From Progne subis subis (taxonomy: Eukaryota; Chordata; Aves; Passeriformes; Hirundinidae): a DNA stretch of 64,000 nt. Location: the NCBI GenBank assembly GCA_022316685.1, contig JAKJHU010000056.1:2595872-2659871 (forward strand), in the 5' to 3' direction. The translations under genes were made by a program, and so were the position numbers. Positions 37,101-52,100 of this stretch are shown piece after piece; position 1 is the first letter of the stretch; each line of letters begins with the position of its first letter. The notes under the pieces were generated by a model, which was not told the DNA's origin, did not search any database, and saw only the letters and a program-made list of their open reading frames with translations.

Positions 37101-40100
37101 CCTATTACATTATGTTTACTGGACAAACACCCTCTGACAAAGATTGCCAAGTGCATTAGCTGCTTTTGGACACGAGCACATTCTTCATGCTCCTTTATAC
37201 TCTTGTCAAGAAGCACAAACAAAATACAACCTCAAGTTAAAATTTTGACTCAAAACCACCCAATTCAGTAGAAACCTATCCATGACCTCTTAAGTAACCA
37301 ACATTGTGGTTGAAATATACAGTATCATTGCTTTCAAGAATAAATTGCTTTGGGTAAACTTCCAGTACTCAGAAAATGTTCTTTCCTAAGCATTCCTTCA
37401 GGAGATATTAAAAAAAGTCTTCCATTTCATTCTCTGCCATGCTTACCCCTTTGCTGTCTCCTATCAATTATGACAGTTTATTCAAGAAACAATGCTAAAA
37501 AAATTTCCAGACAAACCCCACAAAGACCAACCATCACCAAGATTCTATCAAGTTGCTTTTTTTCTAAAATCACGTTCTTAAGATACCATTTTCTGGTCTT
37601 ATCTACACCACAGCTGAAGGTGTCATGCTCATGACATGAGTTGACAGAGGACATTTCACTTGAAACTGTTGCTCCAGCAAGGCACACACACACCGCACTA
37701 CCAAATCATCCTAATAAAGTCAGATTAAGGGTTGAAACTGTGCCTCCCAGGAACTTTCTGAAACTGTGTATTTTGGCTGCCATTTAGAAAGTGAGCAAAC
37801 TTTCAAGCTATTTCTCCTTTAGCTATAAACTTATGAAGTTCCTACCCAGAGTTCATGCTCCCAGATTCTTTGCCAATACCAGCATATTAAGCACTCCATT
37901 AAAAAAAAAAAAAAAAAGTTAGTTACCCCTATATTAGACTGTTACATCTTCAAGATAAGAGAGCTAAGTTCAGTAGAGATCCTCATTGCCTCATTGAACA
38001 TTTTTTCCTCGTAAGAAGGATTCTGAACTAACTGAAAAACTTGACTGCTGCCGTCTGTCTGTGCTAAGCCTGGAAACTGAATAGCAGAAAGAAGTCGGAG
38101 ACAACAGAAAATGCTGCATTTCGCACCCAGCTGTATTAATTACTGCTTTCCTCCTAACAGTGAAAGAGGAAGAAACAGACAAAACCAGTGTTCCAACACT
38201 CTCCTCCTAAATTCCTCCAAGCTTTATAACAAGCCTTCCAGTAATGACGTGTTCGTGATGACAATAGGAAGCCTGCTCTCCTCCATAGGGCACAGGGAAA
38301 CTCTCCAGTCTGGGATTCAGCACCCACCCCCTCGGGGTAAGCGCAGGCAACGGCATCCCACGAACCCAAGGCTTCCATGGACATGGGAAATCTAAACCCT
38401 GAGTCATTAACACCCTGCCACCCACGTGCCTCGGCCCACGAGCAAGCAGCGGGCAGAACCCTGTGACCAACAGCTTGGCTTGAACTTTGTCCCACAGGGT
38501 TTTATTCCAGGCCTTTGACCTATGCTCGTGGACAGAGCGGAAAGTCAAGTCGACAATTTAGCTCCTATCTGCTCTTGTCCCAGAAAGATCAGGCAAGGCT
38601 TTCAGCAAGGATTGCAACACAAAGACAACGTCCGTGAGGCCAAGGGACCGCACGCAACCGCGCCTGCCAATGTGCCAGCTCCATCTCGGAGCACGGCAGG
38701 GAAGACGCAGCTGTCTGGATGTGCAGGCACCACGGGCACATTGCAGCCTCAACAGCTCTAGAGAGTCTGACACCAGCAGCAAAGCCTTGATTAGCTGATT
38801 ACTCAAGGGTGCACACCTCAAAGAGGCACAGCTCTAATGTGCCCTCCTTTGGAATTCAGCCACGCATTTTTGCAGTTTGCTAAGCTTCTCCTTGCAACGT
38901 ATCCACTGTATTGGAGCTTTAGGCAAATAAACATCCACCGAGGCCAAAAGGAGAAGTGATACCAGCTGAAGCAAGGCAGGAAGCTGGGTGCAGAGCTTTG
39001 CTACAATAACTCAAAGCACCAGCTACACCATGGCAGAGCTGTAAGCAAGATCCTCCAAGTTTCCTGACTCTCCCTCCCCCTGAAGGAATGAGGCAGAAGG
39101 AAAGGGCTGCAAGAAATGGGTTTCATGAGTGTTTAGAACACAAATCCCAGGTGGCTGAAAACTCAGCTCAAGTTGTCCAGAAGTACCCAAAGTGTATTTG
39201 CATACACAATTCATTATTTATGGTATTATGTGAGAGTGGTAAAGAAAAGAGTTTTCCACTGTCAAAACAGAAAAGGAGCAGATTTTCAGACAGAAAGCCA
39301 GCTCAAAAACTAAAGCTGTCGTGTTTCTGTTCATACACTAGACCACTTGCACCATAAAGCAGAACATCCCATAAACACTCTGACTAGTGCAATCATCGCA
39401 CATCGGTTTCAAACGCCATTACAATTGTCAAGGCAAAACAATTGCCAAATTGCGTTTTACTCATCCTTTTACTACTTGGACAAGAGCTGTGGTATTTATA
39501 ATCTAGCCTTAAAATTCAAGCTTTCCAACACTAGGCAGTTTATCAAGCAGATGAGGAACGGAGCCTGGGTGGGCTCGGGGACAGCTGGCCTCCCCAAAGA
39601 GGTCATGTCCCTCTTCTGTGCACCACCACCTGCCTGCCGTCCCCACCTCACGCCCCGTTCTCCTTGCAACAGGCAGGGGGAAAGCCCAGATTAAACTCTC
39701 ATCGGCAGCCAACTTCTCCCCAAACCCAGGAGACACAAATGATGCAACCAGGCAGCGAGCAAGTCAAACAACAGCTCCACAAGCAGGGCATTGTGCAAGC
39801 AGGGCTGCACAGCTGCCCTCGGACGTGGCACGGCCGCGCTGAGGGCCACGGGCAGCACAGTGCAGCTTATCTCAACAGGAAGGGTTTCTCAATCCTTGAA
39901 ACTGCCCACACAAGCCATCAGTAAACAGTTTGTCCTGCTCAAGAGCAACAGCTACTGAAGAGCTACAGTTCTGTTGGCAGCGTAGATGCAGAATTTCCTT
40001 AACCCATCTTCTGCTATTAAAATGCACGATTATGTAGTTTGCATAATCATTAAGCATTTAACAGCTGGCAGCATCTCATCTACTCCTACCACAAGCTTTA

Positions 40101-43100
40101 AGCACCTTACCTAAGCTAGACTAACTTACTAACTAGACTTACCTAGTCTCAGACTCTCCTTAGGTCTACCCAGACTTGCCTATAGAACAAACTACTTCAG
40201 GCTTTGTCACAAAAATGCTCTCAACAAATTTCATAATTAAATGCCAGTCACATCAAATTAGGTAAGTCTGGCTGCACAACTCAATTTACTACACAGCACA
40301 GAGATGAAGTTTTCATACTGAAACACACACTTGATTTAACTTGAATGTTGGGATCTTTATCTTCTTCATTCACAATACGAAGATGCACGAAATGGAGACA
40401 CTGGCATTTCCAGAGTGCAGATTATCTATTCATCCTCAGAGCACAGAGAGGGACTGAATGACTTCCTGGAGCCGATGGAGGCTGACTGGGTAGTAAAGAG
40501 AATTACAGCATTCCTCTTCCACAAAGATCTTCTCACAAGATCTCAGACTATCTCAGAACCCATCACTAGCTCATCATTCATCTCAGGCCACATCGTTAGC
40601 AACTTTCTATGGTTAATTATGATACCCCCCCAGGTACTAATTATGGCTGTGTAGTTGCTGTTTTGCTGATCACTGCTTTGTATTTAGTGAATTAGTCTAA
40701 TGACTATAAAAATGATACATCTAGGTCAATAAAGATTTCTGTTTCTAATCTCTGGAGACAGCAATACAATGAGCAGTTTGTGTTTTACTCATATGCAACT
40801 TAATTCTACTATTAGACGTTTAATCGTGAGGAATTCCATAAACATCTATGTTAAGCTGTAGTTTTATATATTTTTGTAGTGATTTCCTCATGATGTCAGC
40901 ATTATGGTTAACAGGATTAAAAATTATTTTCTGATGCTTAGAGACAAAACTCCTCCTCAATTCCTGCACTTGCTCATGATATTCGTGCTTGATTTGCAAC
41001 ACAGAGTGGTAGCACTGCTCTCAATGTGCTCTCTGAGCTTTCTGAAGGACTAAAGGTTATAATTCTGTAAGAGCGAAAGTCAGAGGATCTCAATGACATC
41101 TCCTGGTGACAGGATAAGGAGCCTCAAACACTGCAGAACCCTTTATGACAAACCAAAGACCAGACCAGCTTTTCAGGAAAACAGAAGTTCTTCTATAACT
41201 TCTTTGGCACCCTGTCTCATTGCTACAAGAGTTCCTTGCCTTCTCTTGTTCTATTTTTTTTTTTTTTATTAGCACATAAGGAAATATGTTTGAAGTCTAA
41301 GGCAAGGTTTTGTAGCACAAACTATTTCTGCTGTAGAAGAGGAGTTTCTCATGATGGTCTGTGGCACCCAAGAGCATGAGTCCTGATGGGAGATGCTTGT
41401 TTCCCTTCCATCTGCATTGCACAAACTTCTTGAGGTTTATCAAAGGTATTCCTCTGCAAGCCAAAGGAAATCTGAGAGCAGTCTTTTAGAAACAAAGCCA
41501 CATGGCTTCCTTTATTTTCTTCAGATTTCAAAGCAATTGGTCACACTCACAGGAGTACTTGCAGGCCCTTGCTAGATCGGACACAAGCCAAGAGTCCTAA
41601 TGCTATCTAGATCATATTTCCTGTAAAGAAAGCAAGAAGAGAACACGTGCTTTATTCCCTGATATTTAGCAGCAGGCTTGTTCCATCCTACAGCAGTGCT
41701 CATCCCTCAATGCTCACTTGGATTGTGTTGCAATGTATTACATGTCCAAGCAAGTATGTAGAGAAAAATTCCATTGCATTCCTGCAACAGCTTATACTTC
41801 CAGGCAGTCCATTTTGTCTCCAGTAAAGTTAGTAACCACAGCAAATGATTGTCAAAAGAAATCTTTTAGTTATTTTAGCATGCAGTCTAGTTACCTCAGC
41901 TTGTTACCCTTGCTTGAAGAAAAGCAGATGGCCACAGCTTTCTTGCTATTACCCTTTTAATAAGATTTTAATTCCATGTGTTTACTGACAGTTGTCAAGG
42001 ATGAGAAAAGCTGTTACAAATCTTAAAAAAACAAACAAAAAGTAAAACTTCTGTGGTGTATACCACACCATGGAATGTATGCATCCCGGGCTGCATCCAA
42101 GATGCTTTAAATAGGTCACGAGAACTCCATTCTGATGTTCCCTAGCTGCAAAGGAAATTCAGACATTCATACCCCAGAGTCAACCTGTACTTTCTCAGAT
42201 AAGTACCATCTTCTGTACTCCCTTCAGACTTCCTGCAGAAACTGTGCATCCCTGCAGCATCTTCCCACAGCACAAGGCCTAAAATATTTCAGGCAGCAGT
42301 AGAAATTCAATGGCATCGGTAGGTGGGCGGCAAGAAACTGAGTTGTGCATCACTCGTATATTCTTTTACCATTACTATCATTTACCTTTCCTTTTCTGTC
42401 CTATTAAATTGTCTTTATCCCAATTCCATTTTATTTTTTCCCCTAACTGCGTCCCCCATCCCCCTCTGGGGAGTGAATGAACGGCTCTGTGTGGTGTTCA
42501 GCTGTCAATGGGTTAAATCGTAACAATTTCTAAAGGGAAGTTTATTAAGCTTAAAGATCAGACCCTAACATTCCAGTTTAAGACACACCTAAAGGTAAAG
42601 AGCCTGAAATTTATACTGACTTCCTACCCAAAGGGGCAAAATTCAACTTCTACTGCTGGGTAGAATGCAAGTCCTTTCTCCTCATACACAAACTTCAAGC
42701 AGCTCATTAGGTGTTGGAATAAACTGGATCTTTCCTTGATCACTGGGTAGGTACAACACAAAATGAGGTCTTTAGAAGATCCTTTTAGGAATTGCCGTTG
42801 TTTAATCATTAAATCTGTTTTAAATGGTATGTCATTAAAAATAACACGTCTCTTGCTTTAATGCATTCTGTGCACTCCCCCTTTCTATCTTCAAGGTTTT
42901 AATTTCTACATAAGGGATCAAACTCTCAAATTCCTTCCACTTTTTTCTTGCAGCTGAAGATTTCTCCAATGGACAACCTAAATTGTCTGTCTTTCTTCAA
43001 GTGGATTGTTCCAGCTGCAGTCATAGTACCAGCTCTGTTAAACTTTCAAGCTCCATACGAAGCAGGATACAAATCTCACTTGCATTTTCAGACCAGTAAG

Positions 43101-46100
43101 AGAGAAAGAGTTTTACCACCATGAAAGACATCAATTCCCCTGAATGCAGGTCTTCCTTAAAAAGGACCTTGAGGACTGAAGCCACAGGATTCACAGTTGC
43201 CAACACTGTGGCCACCATACATCAATCACTGCTCACAGCCACCACCAAGCAGAGGGCCAAGTCTCTGAAAATGGCATCATTTAAAAAAACAAGTCCAGGA
43301 ACATGACCCTGAGCATACTGAAATGCATATGACTAGAGGGCCTCAGGATCTTCCTGGAATTGCAAGAACAATGGTAAGAGATATATTTCTCTTTTCCTTG
43401 CTGTAGGATGGCAGAAGGCAACTACCAGACAAAATCCCAACAGGACAGTAATGGTAATATTTCCTCTCTTGGTAACATCATCCAACCAAATGATGTGATG
43501 CACATTCTGTAACTACTGCTACGAAATTTCAGCCTTACTCTGAAGGGAAGACCACAAAGCTCTCCACCAACTGTAGCAAGAGCTGGAAGATACAACTGAT
43601 TCGTGCCAACTAGGGCAGGCTACCTGTACAGCATATTATTAAAAAATACATAAATCAAACTGCTAATAACCACTAGAAGATCTTGGCAACAACAGACAGC
43701 TCCACTCTGCAGCAGTGTGTAATTGTGAGGTGGTAACTCAATGTTTCATCAGGCTCTTTGTGTCACCACTGATGGCCCAAGGTCTGATGAAGTCAATGCA
43801 CGTGGCAAATAAACCCTGACACTCGTGGATAACTGCTACCAGCACCCAAAATCAGCACACAGCACCATTCACCTGATATTCCTACACTGGGGGAAGTCCC
43901 CAAGGCTACATGAAGCACCAGGCACTGCAGTACCAACCCTGGAAACACCAAAATCTCTTAGCACAGAACAGGGAAGATGGTTTTTGGGGATACTGACAAA
44001 GAATTGTGCTGACTCCTTCTTCCTCCAGCAGAGCAAGACATGGTCAACCTCATCACATCTCTGTCCAGAACAGGTAGACACAGAGTTTTAATGAATGTTT
44101 GTATTGTTAACCCTTGACCATTTCTCCTGTGCTAACCCAGTGGATCTATACATAACCACAACAACATAAAAACCAGTGTGTACCCGAACTGTTCCTTCCT
44201 CAACACAACTCTCTCCCCACCACCAGGTTCTGATCACTTTTTGTTGCTCCTGTTGTCTCTTCTCCAGTTCTGCTCTAGACCTTCTCTGAATTAACTGCAT
44301 AGGCACCATCCATGTTACTTCTGCTGATCACAGGAAGCTCCTCCCCTCTATTTATCAGGGTTGAAGAAAGCCACAATCTGTTAAATGCCACCTCCACAGC
44401 CTTGCACTGTACCCAGCTGGAATTAGTCACCAACCCCTCCCCACCAAAGCTGGCTGCAAAGCCTCCTGCATTTACACACTTCCCCATCTACCCAGGAGGA
44501 GCTGCTGAATGCAGAGGACAATCCATCAACAGTAAGGAAGGTTTAAAGAAATAACATCCCAAAATCTCTGCCTGACACATATGGGTAAAACAGCAGGGCA
44601 AAAATAAGACTCCAGGGTAAGAGTAACACCATGAAGAATACCAGAAGAATTATTAGAGCCCCCAACCTTGGGAAATGTTAAAGGAATTTAAGCCAAAGAT
44701 CTGTCAGATACGACACAACACAGTTGATTTTGCCACAGGGCAGAGAAAATAGTAAGATACAGCAAACAAGGGTTACCTATTCTATCAAGTTCTTGCCTGC
44801 CATGACAGCAAGCTGGCTTTCTTACCCTCCTAACTAGTACATATCCATCTGTTGGCTCAAAAGGTACTGCAAATTAAGAGGTTTTGGATAAGAATCATAC
44901 TTTCCTATTCTCAGCTTTCATATTATGTAGTACTAGAAGGTCACAATACAAAACTCTTGACTTTTGGAGTGAAGAAAAAAAAACACAGAACAAATTAAAA
45001 AAAACCAAACACCACTGCCATCTCTCACTCCCACCCTCCCTCAACCACCTGAAAGTATCCCAGGGGGATAAATAAGGATGACACCTGCAACTTGAAAATA
45101 AATTATTTTTTCACAAGTCAAGCACCCTCCAGCCAGTCCACCTCCAGCAGCTGAGGAAGCCCTTGCAAATACAGGCTGGATTCTTCTCTTCCCTGTGCTC
45201 CAAGAGCACAACCACACAGGTTGGACAAGAGCTGAGTATTGAACTACAGCTCAAGACAACCTAAAGTCACGTCAGGCTTCAGGAGACACAGCAGAACATT
45301 ATATCTGTCTGCTGCACAGGTGTCTGTCGGCACATCAGCTCATCTATTCTGCAAGTTTCACGTTAGCTCCCCCCCTTTCCTATCACCACACTTGAGGATA
45401 AAAGTGCAGTTGTAGAAGGACAAGCAGACAAAAAGGTTTAGGAGCCCTAAGTCTCCTGTACACTCTGTATAAGGAACAAGATTTTGAAACATTCAGTCAA
45501 CTTATTCTCCCTGCCTTCACTGCTCAAAAGAACTTGCATTATCTTCCAACGGAACCATTTTTATATTTAGGTTTATGAAGAGTTTTAATGTTTTTTCTCA
45601 AAACACGAAGGTTGAAACAGGACAACCAACACCTTCCTTTAGAATTTATTCACCAGGGTCAAATCATACTAAAGAAGCAAACACCATTTCCAAGAAAGCA
45701 ATGAAGAACAAGGTACTTTAGCACACTAAGAAACATGGTGCTTGTTTATATGCACATTTCAAAGCAGAAACTTCCAGTTCTAATTAAAAAAATGCTAATT
45801 TTGAAACAGATTTCAGAAGACGAAAAATTTGTTATTGATGGAATAACAAGCCTTGAAGCAAAATACACTTTACTGCATTAATGTCAAGTGCTTGATTGTT
45901 TTGACAGTTTGTAGGACAGATTTAATGGAGTTTTCCTATATATTATGCATCTCAGCTTCTTTGCATACAGCAAGAATACCTTTAAAGGAGGTCATACATA
46001 TTGAATGAAGTTTTGGCAATAAAATCTGACAAGTTGTTGAAGCTAGACAGATGTATCCCACTAACTCTGGAGACAATGTTGTCAAGAGACACTTTCATAT

Positions 46101-49100
46101 CCTAATTCTGTATTACACTTGCACATGTTTACATCCACACACTGAGGACCACTTATATATTCCATTTTTTTCCAAATTAAAATTCATTTAACTCCATAGC
46201 CCAGAGAACACAAATAACTAGGTTTGGCACAAATGATGTTCTGGTTACTGACATCTAAAATACTCAAGAACACTGAACCATCCCAGAAATAGTGACTCCT
46301 CAATCCTTGAGATTTTAGTGCCATATTAAAAAGAAAAGAGTGTTGAAAGAAAAATTCACTGTTTAAATCATAATCTATCAGGGAATTGATTTCTGCAGCT
46401 GATACCTATTTAACATAGAAAGACCACAGCTTTCCTGAACTAATCCTTTAAGTGTCACACAGGGTCTTTCATTACTTAAAAGCCCTTTAGAAATCATGTA
46501 CTTAGTCTTATGCCTCATAACCTTTGGTCATTACCCACAAACTCCTGACGATCCCACCCAAAGCAAACTGCTGTACATTTCCTCCTTGTGTTCTAGCCTC
46601 AAGTTCTCTAATTCACATAAGAAATCTAATAAGAAATTCTAGAAGACTTCCCTTTTGCAGGAGCCCCCAAGGCTCAGGCTGGTCTTTTGCTTTGTCCATA
46701 CTTCATCTTGTAGAATATTGTGCTCGATAATCCAAAATCTGCATTTTCAATACTTGTGTCATCTGAGGCACCAATGCCTCACTCACCACTGTCTCATCCA
46801 GCATTCTTCATACAGCTATTCATAAAATGTACATGCCCAGCAATCAACGTAAACTGAGGAAGAATCAGAACATTTCAACAATTCAGTAACTGCGATTCAT
46901 CCCCACGCCCTGAGCTCTGATAAACACAACCAAAGGAGAAGTCAACCAGGTTGAGGAGTCAACTGGTGTTTTCAAGAAGCAGATACTTTGTAGGGTATCC
47001 TACCAAAGACAATAGACCATGCTGAAAAGCAACACTGTTCAATTTGTTTCCACTGGCCTTCCCCGCAGGAAGGATATCAGTGACTCTGAATGTCTTTCAC
47101 CTCCGCGGTTGTAGAGAAGTGGGAGTCAGCATCATCTCCCAAATAACAATCAATAGGGCAAGAGAAAGCAGTTGTGCCAGGAGAGGTTTAGATCAGATGA
47201 CAGGAAAAATTTCTTCACAGAAGGTGTTGTCAAGCATTGAACAGGCTGTCCAGGGAACCAGTTGAGTCACCAGCCCTGGAGGTACTTAAAAGATGAGTGG
47301 ATATGGTTTAGGGGTGGACTTGGCAGTGCTGGGTTAAGGGTTGGATTCCATGCTCTTAGAGGTCTTTTCCCGAAGCTTTGGCTTTGATCCATTGCAACAT
47401 CTTTACTAGCACGTGTTTCCAGAAAATTCCAGTTTGTATCACTTGAGTGATCTGAATGCAAAGACTTTAGGAACAATGTTTAGGTTTACTCCAGGTCAAA
47501 CATTTTTTTTTTTCCCTCAATCCCACATGAACCGATTAGATTTGACTACAGAAGGTTATTTAAACAAGAACATGAAAAACTCGATTTCTCCATAGTTCCC
47601 TAGCACACATCTCACCACCTGCACAAGGCCATCTTTTTCCATCAAGAGAACGAGTCCAATTCAGAAGTTCCACTGTTGAAAGCTCACCAAAAGGCATCCA
47701 TGCCTATCTCAGGTGGTGGAGGAAAGCACTCACAGATGTGGTTCCATAACAAGTCTGACTGAAGGAAAGTCTGCAGAGCCACAGAAAGCCTACACCACCC
47801 TCCCCCAAAAGCCTGTGCTCCTGACCCCATTCCCCCCGTCAGGGCTGCACTGACCAGCTGAAGGTTATCAAAACTTTCCCTTCCAGTTGCTTTACTTCGG
47901 AAAGAAATCAATTCCCTGAGCTGGTGGATGGCCTTCCATCACACCAGTGCCAGCACCTGGGTGGGGGTAGCAAGGTCCAACTTCCAGCCACAGTACAGGA
48001 TTAGCTAAACTCGGCCAAGAGGTGCCCCACCCTGCAGAGTTCATTTGCATCTGCCTTCATTATGTGGCAATTAAAAGAGAAAGTGCCTTCAATGTTTCTT
48101 GAGAAAAGCTGCACCTGAAAGCCTGTTTCAACACTTTGTTCAAAAATTGCTTCAGTTTACTTCCTTGTGATAAGTTCAATACAAGCAACTTTACCCCACA
48201 AAAAACCCAATCCATCATCCACTGTACTTTGCATTTCTCAAAAAGGAAAACACACAATAGATTCATATATTTAAGTTTACTGAAAGCATATCAATATGGA
48301 CTTGTAATGGTCCATATTAATATGCTTTTAGTAAACTTAATTATCCGAAATCTTGTTAAAAGGTCTGCCAGGCAACATAAAACATAGATTTTGTCCAAAC
48401 TCCCCTTTTCCCCCATCCCATATACCCTCATTTACAGAAGAGCTGCCCCCAATGGGCACGAACCACACTGAAATGCCAATGTCCTGACCAGGATTTTAAG
48501 AGAGAAATTTTAAGGAACAACCATCCCCTACACTCAGGAAGCAGATTTCCCTTTCTCACATTATCAAATTCACAACAAATCTGCCATTCATTTCAAATAC
48601 AGACCTTGGAAAACAAAAGGGAACCTCCCAAATCCTTAAGGAGACCAATTCATGACTGACAGGGGCCCTTTCGTGTTTTTACGCACAGCACTTGATGTCT
48701 GCAGCTTCTGATTTAGGAAAATTTGAGATGACACCAGCCAATTGACTCATGCAGGATTCGCAGAGCTTGAGCGTATTATGAACATCCCACAGAGAAGCTG
48801 TTTCGATTTTGGATGGAATACACAATTAAATTGAGCAGTTTTTAAAGCACGCCCTTGGATGTCACCTTCAGAAGAGCTACAGGAAGTTAATCATAATCGG
48901 CATTTATCACTTTTTAGCCTGCTCTTCTAATCCTGGCTGCGTGGTCATGCTGAGTTTCCGCAGCAGCCTGTACCGCAGAGGTGGCTGCCTGAGCCAGAAC
49001 CTCCACTAAAGGAGTGTAGTATACAAAAATGAAGAGCTCCAACTTTATATAGCTAATAAATTACAGGATCTACATTTCATTTGGCTTTTCCTGTCGATGT

Positions 49101-52100
49101 TAACTTCAAGTTGTGTAATCAAACAGCACAACGCCCCCATACATACAAGCAAAACGTGCAAGTGTTAGCACTGACAGATCTGAGTAGGCAATTTAAGAGT
49201 TAATGCTGGAGCAGTGTCCTCAAATAACCCTACGGTGGCTTGATATTACAGCTGAACATGCTGCCTCTAGTGCTTCCAGCTACTGCTATCAAACGCTCTG
49301 TAGCGACTTTCCCTGCTGTAGCCACTATCGCAGTCAGTAACACCGAAATGCAATTAAAGCTGGCATTTCCAGCCTCATCCCAGTCCCCCGGGAGCTGCAA
49401 CCTTTCCTCCTCGCGGCATTGCCGCACCCTGGCAGAGCCAACTGCGGCCCTGGCAAGGGAAGGGCAGTGGAAGTCATCTTGGCACTTTACAAGGGACTCG
49501 GGAAAATGTTCACCTCCCGTATCAGCTGGCTCCTGAACCGAGCAATTTCCCTGTTAAATCTCAGGCTTTCCCGTGCTGCGGACACAGCCGATTGTGTAAA
49601 CCAAATTACAGCACACGACAGCGGTAATTTCTCCATTCCTCCTCTGTTGACATTTACACGGGCAATTTATCACCTGCTAAAATTACCACTTCCCCCGTCC
49701 AATCCCAGAGGGATCCCTGCTCGGGGCGGAACGCTGCTGGGAGAGCAGATGCCATCTTTCAGAGGCGAACAGCAAAGCCGCAGCTCCATTTTACAGTGCC
49801 ACCCTCCTAAGAGTGAAACAACTCGCGTTTTCAAACTACGTTTTGCCGTAACAATTATTGGTACTATTTACAGGTCTGTGCTGAAGGTACTGCTTTTTCT
49901 GCCCTTCTTGCTTTTCAAGCAAGGTGGAGGGGGGGTGAGGCTTTTTTTTAGCTTAATAAAATCACCTGGAAGCCTCTCCATGTAAATCTAACCCCGACAG
50001 ATCATTTTGTTCCATTACAGGGTTTTTTTGATACCTGCATGCCGCAGTCAGACCATGACTACTTCTGCCTGCAGCACGGTCTGCTCTACACCTACACACA
50101 CAACAGATGATTTATTCATCTGGGGAAGAAAATAGGTAAGCCCCCTACTATTAACTGGATTTTCCTCTCAGAGCCATGAACTGCCCAGGAGAGCATTTTC
50201 AGATGACCAGTCCAAACGTGTAAAATTCAGAAACAGAATTCCTGTTTCTGCAAGTACATCTGAAAAACCAGCAGCACAACTTATACAAACAGCAGAAAAT
50301 AAATTAGGCTGAGATAGACATATGACTGAAACACCTTCCTATCTTGAATCCATCTGCTCAATATAATACAGAGAATCCCAGTAATAAGGTACTTTACAAG
50401 ATGATCTAAGAAACCTCTTCTTTCATACAGGCATTTGTGGTCTGAATTTGCATATCTGTTCTATAAACAGAAAGAGAATGAAACTGAACACAAAGCATTT
50501 TGGCAACTCTACACTGCTTTTTAGAGTGGCTGTTACTCTGAAAAGATTCAGAAAAATCTTAGCCCTGCTTGATTTACCTCCAAGCAAATCCATTATTTCC
50601 AATTATATTTGGGATATTAAATTATGACTGAAATACAAGTATGAAGATTCTTTTTAGTGAAGGCAGAAACTTAATAAAATTTTATGCTTCATCATGCATA
50701 AGACAGATTTCTTCCAGAATCAAATCTCAAGTAGCTGGTCCACCCTGGTCACTTCCCAACTAACAGAAATGGAAGTCAAGTTCCTCTGCTGTGAAACCCA
50801 GATCTTGGGATGAAATCCACCTGATTTCTACTCAGAACCTTGCTGAGACAAGCACACTTACATAATGGAATTTAACTTTCTTAGACCAATTTAAGCCTGA
50901 GCAAAACCAAAGAGAGACATTCTTGCGCGATTTTGTCTCACGTCGTGCCACGACCTGCATGCTATATCCGCAGATAATCAGTCTGCCTCACCAAAAAACA
51001 ACTCCTGAAGCTTCTGGCAAATACTCTGCATCTCAGAAAGTATGACTGCCTGGGAACTCACGAGGCTTCCACTGTGATCTCTCCCATCAGCAGAGAAAGC
51101 CTTTCACATATGAAAGGCTTGATGGCGGTGTTGAAAGATCGAGGGAGTGTATTCAAACAAGCAGACTCCTGAATTTTCTATTCTGGGAACTATTATACCA
51201 GAATACCACTCCCAACCTCTAGTTTACCTGACAACAGCACTGGGATAAGATTAAAATTTAATGCAAGTAAAATAAACAAGGCCTTAGCATGAGTTCAGGA
51301 CAATTTTCAGCACGATTTTCACAAATCCCCACGGAGGGCAAGCCCACCCTTCACTGTACACACCCATAACCTGAGAGACCACCGTGTTGTTGAATCATCA
51401 GCTGTAGGGAAAAGCTCACTGCTTGAAATATGTCATCAAAACCTGGTTATTTCAGCACCTAACTGAGAGAGACACGGGAAAAAGTTCTCTGCTTTATGAC
51501 AGCTTCATCTCAAACCCTGTAGTTACAGGGGGAGCACCCAACTTCTCAGAACAGGTCACCTAAGCATTTAGGCCAACCTATAAAACTGCAAGCATTTTAC
51601 AACTCACCACAGTTAGCCTCCCTAATTCCAGGGTCAAAATTATAATGTTAATGGCAAAACAATGCCATTCCCTAAGTACAAAAGGAAATGTAGAAAGCAT
51701 TTCCTTCCAAATGTAGAAAGCATTTCCTTCCAGTCCTTCAGATTCTGGAATTATTCCCCACTTTAATGAGCATTACCTCTATACAGTGCAGCATTTCCTC
51801 CAAAAGAAACGTACTTCCTTTTCTACCACCAAAACACTTGTCCAAAAATGAGATGATATCCTTTCTTACCCAGGGTTCAAGTGATATTCTTGCCATCATA
51901 ATACAAAGCAAGACTTAATCAAGTTTTCCTGAAGCCAAACTCAGTTCCAATCCTTCTACACTTAAGGAGGCATATTTGGGGAAGTAGACGACAGCCTAAA
52001 TCTCACAGGTTAACCATCCTAGTTTTCTAACAGCTTTACAAGATGGCAGTAAGACCTCAATGGCCCATTTCTAATGCTTCAACTTCTACCTAAGTATTTG

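Noticed and set aside
40085..40185. Loose repeats of CTAGACTTACC-like units
   Set aside because: The copies are short and irregular. It may be degenerate simple sequence, but no consistent unit could be defined.
49419..49985. A 188-codon plus-strand frame in RHEB intron 1
   Set aside because: It has no recognisable domain, lies antisense to RHEB and coincides with a CpG-rich block that lowers stop frequency.
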